This document shows, one piece after another, positions 43,581-51,016 of a DNA stretch of 64,000 bases. The position numbers and the translations under genes were made by a program. The stretch's first letter is position 1, and each line of letters starts with the position of its first letter. The stretch covers positions 62,001-126,000 of the forward strand of contig URUK01000002.1 of NCBI GenBank assembly GCA_900551055.1, read 5' to 3'. Origin of the DNA: an uncultured Prevotella sp. (GTDB lineage: Bacteria > Bacteroidota > Bacteroidia > Bacteroidales > Bacteroidaceae). Under the pieces are notes generated by a model that was not told the DNA's origin, did no database searches, and worked only from the letters and a program-made list of their open reading frames with translations.

Positions 43581-44438
43581 TTATTCTGACTGTTTGAAGT
43601 CGCCGTCCTGGCGCATGAGTATCTGCCATGTGTCGCGGTAGCGCGTGAATATGCCGGTAATGTCAACCTTGCCCTCGGGCATAACGGTGCCCGCAAAGTC
43701 GGCGTATGTGCTCGTGCGCACAACGATTGACGTTGTTCCGGCTATCATCCGGTTGACGGCGTTACCCGACGTTGCGACATCTTCAGGCGCAAAGGTGCGC
43801 ACACCGTTGGCCTGCGGCAGCGTTACTCCGCGCACAACCATCAGCCTTCCGCAGTTCTCCGCCATGTAATCGGCGTCGTTAACACGGCTCATGTCAAACT
43901 CTTTCGGCGTAACCGACGCTTCGTCAAACGTGCCCAGCAGCTTCACGTGCTCAAGCCACAGGGTGTGGTTCATGCGGCTCGGCGATGTATATCCGCTGTT
44001 GCTGGTGTACGGTGTACCTATCTGCGGCTGGTTGCCGTAAGTTCCTATATAAAGGTCTTTCAAGCTTACAAGTATTTCCTGACCGACGGGCAGGTAACCC
44101 CAAAGGCCGCCCTTGTTGATGCAGATAAGCAAAGCGCCCGTTCCGTCGTCAACAGCGATTTGGTTGTACAGGTTTCCTCCCAGGTCGTTTCCTGTCACAC
44201 GGGCCTTTATCTGTATGTCGTCCGTTATGCGTGCGGTGTCCGTCTGTTCCTGCAAGGCATACGAGTACATGTTCTTCAGTTCGGCAATGGTAACGACGTT
44301 GGTTTCCTGCAAGTCGTTGTTCCCATACGGAGGAATGTCTCCAGTGGGGTTGTCCCAGTCGTCATCCATGCACGACGTGGCCGCCATGCTGACGACAAGA
44401 GCCATCATTGCAAGTTTTATATACTTTAATGTCTTCAT
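43581..44438 (-). CDS. DUF5689-like lipoprotein
   Basis: Lipobox ATSC (Cys about 23) follows a signal. The mature domain starts TNVVTIAELKNMYS and continues ITDDIQIKARVTGNDLGGNLYNQIAVDDGTGA, the DUF5689 pattern seen just downstream of one class of TonB receptors in Bacteroidetes. The fold resembles an OB barrel. It is likely a surface binding partner of the receptor encoded 12 bp upstream. Ligand unknown. Confidence 0.8.
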   Translation of the reverse strand: MKTLKYIKLAMMALVVSMAATSCMDDDWDNPTGDIPPYGNNDLQETNVVTIAELKNMYSYALQEQTDTARITDDIQIKARVTGNDLGGNLYNQIAVDDGTGALLICINKGGLWGYLPVGQEILVSLKDLYIGTYGNQPQIGTPYTSNSGYTSPSRMNHTLWLEHVKLLGTFDEASVTPKEFDMSRVNDADYMAENCGRLMVVRGVTLPQANGVRTFAPEDVATSGNAVNRMIAGTTSIVVRTSTYADFAGTVMPEGKVDITGIFTRYRDTWQILMRQDGDFKQSE

Positions 44439-44450
44439 CTTCTTTCGTGT

Positions 44451-47018
44451 TTAGAATCTGTAAGTGATGTTCAGCATACCGTTGGTACCGTAAGCGTAGA
44501 ACTTCATCGGGTTCTTCGAGAACTTATATGCACGCAGGTTTCCGCTGTTAGTGTAGTCGCTGCGGCTCTGCTCGTAACCGCCGGTGCAGAGGTTCTGGTT
44601 GTTCAGGATGTTGGTTACCATGAGATTGATTGACAACATACCGCGCTTCAGGTAGATGCTGCGACCGATTGAGCCGTCAAGCATGAAACCGCCATGACCT
44701 TTCGCCTGTTCAAGTGCAGACGGCAATATATTGCCGTCATTATCATAAACGGGGTCTGTTCCAGCAGAGTTTTCCATATAAGCGTTGTCCCTTGCCCCAA
44801 GCGTACTTTCGTAACGGTAGCTCGGCGAGTAAGAAAGGTAGATACGGTCATAGTAGTTACAGTTGAGGTCGATGTACCATCCGCCGCTGTGGTAACTGAG
44901 ACCGAGGCTTGCAGCAGTGAGCGGCGTGCCTGAGTCGCGCATACCTTTATTATATACAATCTCGTCGATGTACTCGGCACTTGTGGAGTTCATGTAGCGC
45001 ACATGCGAGTTGTTGCGGATTTTCGCGTCGCTGATTGTTCCGAGAAGTTTCACGTCGAACGCGCTCGTTACCTTGAACTTGAGTCCTGCCTCCAAGCCGT
45101 AATACTCCTTCTTGATGCCCGTAAGCGAGACGTATGAGAACGAGTTGATATCGTCGAAGTAGTAGTTCTGCCAGTCGGTAACGTTCCTCAAATGGCTGTA
45201 ATATGCGTTGATGTTGGCGTGCAGCCATGCGTTTTCGAACTGATAGCCCAGCTCCGTGCTGAACACCTGCTCGTTCTTGAGGTTGGTAACGAAGTCGTTG
45301 TTGATTTCAGGAGATGCGAACGCCGTGCGCGCCTGCGGTGCGCGGTGCTCGTAACCTATACCGAACGTAAGCGTGTTGCCGCGTCCGAGGTTGAGGTTTG
45401 TGTTGAGCTTGAAGCCTCCGTCGATAAATTCAGCCGTCTTGCTCTTGCCGTAAGAGTTGTCGGCGGCAAGTCCGTTGCGCATCTTTCCGTCACGCTGCAT
45501 CGAGGTGTAGCCCAGCCTTGCAGCGAGCGTATAGTGCAGGATGCCGAAGTTCTCGGTGTAGCTTGCCCACAGCTTCGAGTTGTTTACAAGCAGGTTGTAG
45601 TCGTAACCGAACTTGTCGCCAACGCCTATCACCTTGTCGCGGTGGTTGAGGTCGTACTGTATCTCGTCGGAGTTACGGTCGTAAGTGCCCAGCGCGTAGG
45701 TGTTGATATTGTGGTATGTGGTGGCTCCGAGCAGGTCTTCCATCGTCTGGTAGTGCATTCCCTTGTTTGAAGAGCCTATTATGCCGACGTTTAGCTGCTT
45801 GTCCTTGCCGAGCTGCATGTTCAGCGTGGAGGCAAAGGTCAGCGTCAAAGCGTCGTTGTGTTTGGCCTGTATGTAATACATGGCGTCCTGCCCTTGCTGT
45901 GCGGCTATGCCGTTGGCGTAGTACAGCTGGTCCCAGTTTATCTGGCGGTTAGCCTTAGAACCCGTCCAGAAAGCATACGCACGGTTCCAGTCTTCGAGAG
46001 CTTGAGGCGTGCGGTTGGCCGGGTCGTCGTACCAAACGTCGTAGTAGCTGCTGGGCATGTTCTTCCAATAGCTGGGATGGGGGTTGCTCGAGTTGTTGTA
46101 ATTGAGCTTGGTGCTCTCATACATGGTGTACTTGCCGAGCAGCGAGGTGGTGAGCTTCATGTCCTTGTTGATGTTCCAGTCCCACGTGAGCAGCGCGGTG
46201 GGCGAATAGTCGTGTACTATACGCGAGTTGCGCTTCTTGCCGTTCTGGTAGCCCCAGTAAGGGTTGTAGTAGCGGTCGTTGGCCAGCCAGTACATCTCGT
46301 CGGTGCCGGCACCCTGCGATGCGCGCTCCGTAGGGTTGCCCCATGTGACGAGCGAGAGCGAGTGGCTGCCGTCCCCGAACACCTTTTGCACTCCGAGGAA
46401 GTAAGAGAGCGAGTTGTAGAACGTGCCCTCGACGTATCCCTCGTTGGCCCAACGGTAGGTGATGTTGGCCGAGAAAGCCCATCCCTTGCTGTTAAGGCCG
46501 GAGTTGAACGTGTACATTCCGCGCAGCGTGTAGCTGCGGTTGGCTCCGCTAAGGGTGAACCTGTGGCCTACGGGCATCGACGCGGGGCGGAAGTTGTAGT
46601 TGTTCGAGCCGCCCATGCCCGTCATGGAGAAGTTGTTTGTCTCGAAGGGCAGCGCCGACTCCATGTTGCGCGTCTGCTGGTTTAGTCCGCCTACCCATGA
46701 GTATCTGAACTGCCCCGACTCCATGTCGTTGATTGGAGTACCGTTGATGTAGATGTCGTTGTACTTCTGGTCGAACGCACGATAACGGAAACGCATCGGC
46801 GAAAAGAGGTATCCCACCTCGCTCGCGTAGATGTTCGAGTTGGAGTTGATGATTGATACGTTCGATGACATATCATCATCTTCGCCCAACTGAGCCTCCG
46901 TGAATGTGAATGCCGACTCGCTCATGACAGTGCCCTTCAGTCCTATCGAATCGCTTTGGGCGAACGCCAAAGGCGAATAGCACAAGGCCATCACTGCTAA
47001 TTTCAGCTTGTTCTGCAT
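44451..47018 (-). CDS. TonB-dependent outer-membrane receptor
   Basis: The 855-residue protein has a signal ending LAFAQS, a short N-terminal part, a plug domain (about residues 40-160, with INGTPINDMESGQFRYSWVGGLNQQTRN) and a 22-strand type barrel rich in alternating aromatic strands. It ends in ITYRF, the usual barrel closing signal. It imports a bulky ligand by TonB energy. No SusD is present, so it is not a classic Sus pair. Its partners are the DUF5689 and OB/CBM lipoproteins that follow. Confidence 0.92.
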   Translation of the reverse strand: MQNKLKLAVMALCYSPLAFAQSDSIGLKGTVMSESAFTFTEAQLGEDDDMSSNVSIINSNSNIYASEVGYLFSPMRFRYRAFDQKYNDIYINGTPINDMESGQFRYSWVGGLNQQTRNMESALPFETNNFSMTGMGGSNNYNFRPASMPVGHRFTLSGANRSYTLRGMYTFNSGLNSKGWAFSANITYRWANEGYVEGTFYNSLSYFLGVQKVFGDGSHSLSLVTWGNPTERASQGAGTDEMYWLANDRYYNPYWGYQNGKKRNSRIVHDYSPTALLTWDWNINKDMKLTTSLLGKYTMYESTKLNYNNSSNPHPSYWKNMPSSYYDVWYDDPANRTPQALEDWNRAYAFWTGSKANRQINWDQLYYANGIAAQQGQDAMYYIQAKHNDALTLTFASTLNMQLGKDKQLNVGIIGSSNKGMHYQTMEDLLGATTYHNINTYALGTYDRNSDEIQYDLNHRDKVIGVGDKFGYDYNLLVNNSKLWASYTENFGILHYTLAARLGYTSMQRDGKMRNGLAADNSYGKSKTAEFIDGGFKLNTNLNLGRGNTLTFGIGYEHRAPQARTAFASPEINNDFVTNLKNEQVFSTELGYQFENAWLHANINAYYSHLRNVTDWQNYYFDDINSFSYVSLTGIKKEYYGLEAGLKFKVTSAFDVKLLGTISDAKIRNNSHVRYMNSTSAEYIDEIVYNKGMRDSGTPLTAASLGLSYHSGGWYIDLNCNYYDRIYLSYSPSYRYESTLGARDNAYMENSAGTDPVYDNDGNILPSALEQAKGHGGFMLDGSIGRSIYLKRGMLSINLMVTNILNNQNLCTGGYEQSRSDYTNSGNLRAYKFSKNPMKFYAYGTNGMLNITYRF

Positions 47019-47046
47019 AGATAATTTGTTTTGTTAATACTCGTTG

Positions 47047-47077
47047 CAAAGTTAACGGAAATCGGGTAAACTTCAAA
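47047..47077 (-). promoter_or_regulatory. Promoter of the TonB receptor operon
   Basis: TAACTTTG (47054-47047, minus) with TTTG (47077-47074) 19 bp upstream, a full consensus match, 29 bp before the start. Confidence 0.8.
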
Positions 47078-47144
47078 ACGAATGTTGAAATTTGTATTGC
47101 AGCAAGGGAAAAATTTAACGCTGGCGTAACATATCCAACAAAAA

Positions 47145-47300
47145 CAAAAGGCCGTCCGGCGCTTACAGTTTTGCAAAAGGTGGCCTTTCACCGTGCAAAA
47201 GGCCGTCTTTTACCGCCTGAAAGGCCACCTTTTGCAACGCGAAAGACGGCCTTTTGCTGCGCCGTCCGCAACGCGCTGAATATCAACAGGTTGCAAACGA
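47145..47300 (+). repeat. Class A 22-bp mosaic repeat, copy 9
   Basis: AAAGGCCGTCCGGCG, AAAGGTGGCCTTT, AAAGGCCGTCTTT, AAAGGCCACCTTT and AAAGACGGCCTTT make five units, the longest array in the window. The tail is GCGCTGAATATCAACAGGTT. Confidence 0.9.
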
Positions 47301-47388
47301 AGCGGCAACGGCATTCAAAACACGGCCACACACCTGCGGATTTCAAACACTGCGGCACGCCACTACGGGCACAGCCAAACATAAAGAA

Positions 47389-47454
47389 TAGGGAAATTCC
47401 CCACGAAAGTTAGGGAAAAACCTTTCGCCGTCAGGCGGATTATATGTTACTTTG
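47389..47454 (+). promoter_or_regulatory. Candidate operator pair and promoter of the basic secreted protein
   Basis: TAGGGAAATTCCCC (47389-47402) and TAGGGAAAAACC (47411-47422) stand just upstream of where a minus-33 element would be. TTACTTTG (47447-47454) is one base off the TAnnTTTG consensus. The weak promoter plus tandem sites suggests control by an activator. The same words occur at 29304-29341. Confidence 0.5.
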
Positions 47455-47486
47455 CAGCAGGAAACATAACAAAACATATTGTCATC

Positions 47487-48455
47487 ATGAAACGCATAGC
47501 TACCATAATCACGGTGCTCGCCGCAATAACGGCCACCGCAAGCGCGATGAGCTACGAGCAGGCACGCGAGCAGGCGCTGTTCCTCACAGACAAGATGGCA
47601 TACGAGCTGAACCTGACCGAAGAGCAGTATGACGCCGCATACGAAGTGAACCTTGACTACCTGATGAGCGTCAACACGCCCGACGACCTGTACGACACGT
47701 ACTGGAGGCAGCGCAACCTTGACCTGAGCTACATCCTGCTCGACTGGCAATACCGTGCTTTCTGCGCCGCAACGTACTTCTACCGACCGCTGTACTGGAC
47801 CGCCGGCGTATGGCACTTTGCCGTCTACTCACACTATCCGCACCGCCACTTCTACTACTTCGGCCGTCCACGCATATACATAACCTACCGGGGAGGCCAC
47901 AGCTGGCACCACAACGGCGGCCACAGCTGGTACAAAGGACGCACCTTCCACCACGGAGCGGCATCGAAAGGACACGGGCTTAGGGACCGATTCGACCGCG
48001 GCGACTTCCATAAAAAAGACCTGGGAGGACACGACAGGCCGTCGGCTGGACGCGGGAACTTTTCCGGACACCGCAGAATAAACGCCGCAGGCACGACAAA
48101 CCGCAAACCGCAAACCGACAAGAACAGCAACAGGCGTCCCTCGACAAACTTCAAAGGCAACCGCAACAACTTCCGCAACAACCGCGAAAGCAGCACTCGC
48201 AAGACGGCACGGCCAAACGTAACGAACCGAAACGGCTTCAACCGCAACATCGTAAAACGCCCGTCAACCACAACGACACAGCGCAAGCCGAACGCCACAT
48301 TCACCCCGAAGCGCAGCACTTCACGCCCAACAATAAGGACAAACAGCCGCCCAACGCGGACAACCGGCAGCATAAGCCGCACGGCTGGGTCGCGTAGCGG
48401 CACGGCAAAGAGCAGCGGAAGGAGCGGCGGAGGCCACTTCGGCGGACGCAGGTAA
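47487..48455 (+). CDS. Secreted protein with aromatic/His-rich middle and very basic low-complexity tail
   Basis: A signal peptide ends around TATASA (residue 20). Residues 21-90 form a helical, charged domain (YEQAREQALFLTDKMAYELNLTEEQYDAAYEV) like small periplasmic DUF-type domains. Residues about 90-160 are rich in Tyr, His and Trp. The last 160 residues are Arg, Asn, Thr, Ser and Lys with almost no acidic residues (pattern RxNRxx). The tail may bind polyanions such as nucleic acid or polysaccharide. I do not know the family. Confidence 0.75.
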   Translation: MKRIATIITVLAAITATASAMSYEQAREQALFLTDKMAYELNLTEEQYDAAYEVNLDYLMSVNTPDDLYDTYWRQRNLDLSYILLDWQYRAFCAATYFYRPLYWTAGVWHFAVYSHYPHRHFYYFGRPRIYITYRGGHSWHHNGGHSWYKGRTFHHGAASKGHGLRDRFDRGDFHKKDLGGHDRPSAGRGNFSGHRRINAAGTTNRKPQTDKNSNRRPSTNFKGNRNNFRNNRESSTRKTARPNVTNRNGFNRNIVKRPSTTTTQRKPNATFTPKRSTSRPTIRTNSRPTRTTGSISRTAGSRSGTAKSSGRSGGGHFGGRR

Positions 48456-48497
48456 ACACGCACACACGTACCTTAATATATATTGATTGTCTATGAA

Positions 48498-48536
48498 GAG
48501 AGGGTGGCGCGCCGTAATGGCATGTCACCCTCTCGT
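48498..48536. terminator. Terminator between convergent genes
   Basis: GAGAGGGTG (48498-48506) pairs with CACCCTCTC (48526-48534), with an extra GCGCGC within the loop. Confidence 0.75.
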
Positions 48537-48558
48537 AATCAGTACTCCTGCCGGCACG

Positions 48559-49068
48559 TCACCGCAACTCAAGCACGCGCACCTCGGCGTTTGTCATCGG
48601 CTTGATTTCCTGCATCGGCCTGTCGAAAAACACCGACTGCACCGCCTTGTTGATTATGCCGTGGCCTACGGCGAGCACTACCGACGAGGGAAACTCCGCC
48701 CTGACATAATCAAGAAACCTTGCGGCGCGCACCCTCAAAGCCTCCAGCGACTCGATGTCGTCAGGCCAAGGCTCGTCCTTCAGGTCTGGAATGTACCTGC
48801 CGGTAAAGCCGCCCCAGTCCCTCTCTCGCAGCAAGGGAGTGGTTGTTACGGCTGCTCCGTGTGGTGCGGCGATAATGCGGCACGTGTCGTATGACCGCTT
48901 CAAGTCGCTTGAAACAAAGGCGTCTATATGTACGGAGGCCATCCTCGAGGCCACCTCCTGCGCCTGCTCCCTACCCCAGACGGTAAGCTCTCCCTGCGTC
49001 TGTCCCTGCATTATGCGGTTCGCATTGTCCACAGTCTCACCATGGCGGACAAGGTAAAGTGTTGTCAT
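48559..49068 (-). CDS. Histidine phosphatase family protein
   Basis: The 169-residue phosphoglycerate mutase-like phosphatase starts TTLYLVRHGETVDN, with the catalytic RHG His at residue 9. The second His is in VLAVGHGIINKA. Residues MQGQTQGELTVWGREQA are usual for the dPGM/cobC group. The substrate is unclear, and candidates include phospho-sugars and alpha-ribazole phosphate. Confidence 0.9.
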   Translation of the reverse strand: MTTLYLVRHGETVDNANRIMQGQTQGELTVWGREQAQEVASRMASVHIDAFVSSDLKRSYDTCRIIAAPHGAAVTTTPLLRERDWGGFTGRYIPDLKDEPWPDDIESLEALRVRAARFLDYVRAEFPSSVVLAVGHGIINKAVQSVFFDRPMQEIKPMTNAEVRVLELR

Positions 49069-49095
49069 ATTTTTGCGTAAAAGTGATGAAAAGTC

Positions 49096-49126
49096 TTGCT
49101 TCTATATGATATTTTCCTTAACTTTG
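49096..49126 (+). promoter_or_regulatory. Promoter of the DUF308 gene
   Basis: TTG (49096-49098), 20 bp, TAACTTTG (49119-49126), 28 bp before the start. Confidence 0.65.
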
Positions 49127-49153
49127 GGGCTAACAAACATATTCTGATTAGCC

Positions 49154-49738
49154 ATGAAGATATTAAGAAGTGCGGTTTTCCGCGCAATCTGCGCCATCGT
49201 CACAGGCATACTGCTCATCAACAACCCGGACAGCACGGTGCGCGGGATAACCATCGCCATCGGTGTCATGTTCCTCGTGTCAGGCGTCATATCGTGCGCC
49301 ACATACCTGAATGCGCGCAAGAACTCCGCCGGAGCGGAGATTTACGATGCTGACGGACGGCTCATCGCCTCGCCGAGGCCGCCGTTCCCCCTCGTGGGAA
49401 TTGGCAGCATACTGCTCGGACTGATACTTGCCGTCATACCAGACACGTTCGTCAAGTCGCTGATGTACGTGCTCGGCGCACTCATCATACTTGGAGCCAT
49501 CAACCAGTTCATCGCCCTTGCCGGGGCAAGGCGTATGTTCCGTGTGCCTGCATGGTTCTGGGTGTGCCCATCGGTCATACTCATCACCGGAATATTCGTC
49601 ATGGTAAAGCCCATGGATTCGGCCACAGTTCCGCTCCTCATCCTCGGCTGGTGCCTGCTGTTCTACGGCGTTACGGAGTGTGTCAACGCAGTGAAAATAT
49701 ACCGGGAAACAAGCAAAGAGTTAAGAATTAAGAGTTAA
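49154..49738 (+). CDS. HdeD/DUF308-like membrane protein
   Basis: The 194-residue protein has six predicted membrane segments in three pairs (VFRAICAIVTGILLINN; ITIAIGVMFLVSGVISCATYL; PLVGIGSILLGLILAVIPDTFVKSLMYVLGALIILGAINQF; CPSVILITGIFVMV; PLLILGWCLLFYGVTECVNAV). The proline/glycine pattern at helix starts fits the DUF308/HdeD family linked to acid tolerance. Its last residues (ELRIKS) and stop codon come from the palindrome at 49721. Confidence 0.82.
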   Translation: MKILRSAVFRAICAIVTGILLINNPDSTVRGITIAIGVMFLVSGVISCATYLNARKNSAGAEIYDADGRLIASPRPPFPLVGIGSILLGLILAVIPDTFVKSLMYVLGALIILGAINQFIALAGARRMFRVPAWFWVCPSVILITGIFVMVKPMDSATVPLLILGWCLLFYGVTECVNAVKIYRETSKELRIKS

Positions 49739-49810
49739 GAATTAAGAAAAGCACCTTTTGCAGGCGGCATTCGGGACATGTTTTCTTAATTCTTAACTCT
49801 TAATTCTTAA
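49721..49810. repeat. Class B palindrome (TTAAGAATTAAGAG words)
   Basis: Arms 49721-49750 and 49781-49810 are perfect 30-bp inverted repeats with a 30-nt centre. The left arm supplies the stop of the DUF308 gene. The words are the same as at 30246. Confidence 0.92.
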
Positions 49811-49821
49811 TTGAAAACATT

Positions 49822-50430
49822 TCATTTTACGATGCTTTCGATATACTTGCAGAGTATGTCTATGCCTGTATGGTTCTCTCCTCCCTGCGGTATTATCAGG
49901 TCGGCGTACTTCTTTGTCGGCTCGATAAACTGCTCGTGCATGGGCTTCAGCACGCCAAGGTAACGGTCGATTACCATCTCAACCGTGCGTCCACGCTCCA
50001 AAACGTCGCGTTGTATGTTGCGTATCAGGCGCTCGTCCGAGTCGGTATCGACGAATATCTTGAGGTCCATCATGTCGCGGAGCTTCTTGTTCAGCAGCGT
50101 CATTATACCCTCGATGATGATTACCGGACGCGGTTCTACATGGACAGTCTCCTTCAACCGGTTGCAAAGCAGGTATGAATAAGTGGGCTGTTCAACGGCC
50201 TTGCCGTTGCGAAGGTCGTTCATGTGCCTTACAAGAAGCTTCCAGTCGAAAGCGTCGGGATGGTCGAAGTTTATGGCATGACGTTCCTCTTCCGTCATGT
50301 GCGACGTGTCATTGTAATACGAATCGAGAGGTACAACCACGACATAATGCGGCGGCAACGCCTCCACAATCTTCCTTACTACGGTTGTCTTGCCGGAACC
50401 AGTACCTCCGGCGATGCCTATTATTGTCAT
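49822..50430 (-). CDS. udk: Uridine kinase
   Basis: This enzyme phosphorylates uridine and cytidine for pyrimidine salvage. Walker A is GIAGGTGSGKTTVV at residues 4-17. PLDSYYND, FDHPDAFDW and YLLCNR with RPVIIIEGIM form the nucleoside and acid sites. The length of 202 residues is normal. It is the last gene of a three-gene minus-strand operon, 4 bp after the glycosylase gene. Confidence 0.95.
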   Translation of the reverse strand: MTIIGIAGGTGSGKTTVVRKIVEALPPHYVVVVPLDSYYNDTSHMTEEERHAINFDHPDAFDWKLLVRHMNDLRNGKAVEQPTYSYLLCNRLKETVHVEPRPVIIIEGIMTLLNKKLRDMMDLKIFVDTDSDERLIRNIQRDVLERGRTVEMVIDRYLGVLKPMHEQFIEPTKKYADLIIPQGGENHTGIDILCKYIESIVK

Positions 50431-50434
50431 AAAA

Positions 50435-51016
50435 TCAGTCTTTCAAGCCTATTTCCTCAAACATTTTTTCATAGTATGCGGCCTTGTTTTCCACCTTCAT
50501 TGGGTATGCCCGCGAACTGCTTGGCATTCTGTAAAGCCTCATCTGGCGGCCGTCAAAGGTAAAAGGCTCCGACGTTCCGACCTTCGGCTGCCGTATGCCG
50601 AAGCTGGATGTGAACACATCGGTGGCCTTCTGTCCGGTAGTCGCCACAGCGACACACGCCGGAATGCGGCGCAAAAGGGCCTCAATATCGGTCGGGGTTA
50701 CTATTTCAAGGTCTTTGTCAGAAGCCGTATTCTTTGTCCGCCGCACGGCACTTGCCGTATCATACAGGGCAACGCCCTTCTCTTCAAGAAACCTTATTAT
50801 GTCGTCCCGACGGAAAACCGACCGCCCAACGTCTACAAAACGCTCCTTGTCACCGAAGAACACAAGCCCGAAAATGCGCCACATGTCGTTGATGAAGTTC
50901 GGGTAAAAGAAGTCCATGCACCAGCGTCGGCGCGACGGAGGGAAGCTGCCGAGCATCAGCAGGCGCGCATTCGGCGGCAAGAACGGTTGCAGCGGATGGC
51001 TTTCTACGCCATTCAT
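50435..51016 (-). CDS. Uracil-DNA glycosylase superfamily protein (MUG-like)
   Basis: The 193-residue protein begins LQPFLPPNARLLMLGSFPPS, with the conserved strand-loop of the UDG fold, and continues through the FVDVGRSVFRRDD region. YDTASAVRRTKNTASD follows, and it closes with RMPSSSRAYPM, corresponding to the DNA-minor-groove loop. It would remove damaged or mismatched bases. The ATG overlaps the end of the EEP gene by 4 bp (ATGA), indicating coupled translation. The exact base recognised is unknown. Confidence 0.82.
   Translation of the reverse strand: MNGVESHPLQPFLPPNARLLMLGSFPPSRRRWCMDFFYPNFINDMWRIFGLVFFGDKERFVDVGRSVFRRDDIIRFLEEKGVALYDTASAVRRTKNTASDKDLEIVTPTDIEALLRRIPACVAVATTGQKATDVFTSSFGIRQPKVGTSEPFTFDGRQMRLYRMPSSSRAYPMKVENKAAYYEKMFEEIGLKD

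Noticed and set aside
44451..47018. SusC of a Sus-type pair
   Set aside because: No SusD-like gene is adjacent. The partners are DUF5689 and OB/CBM-type lipoproteins, so I call it a general TonB receptor.
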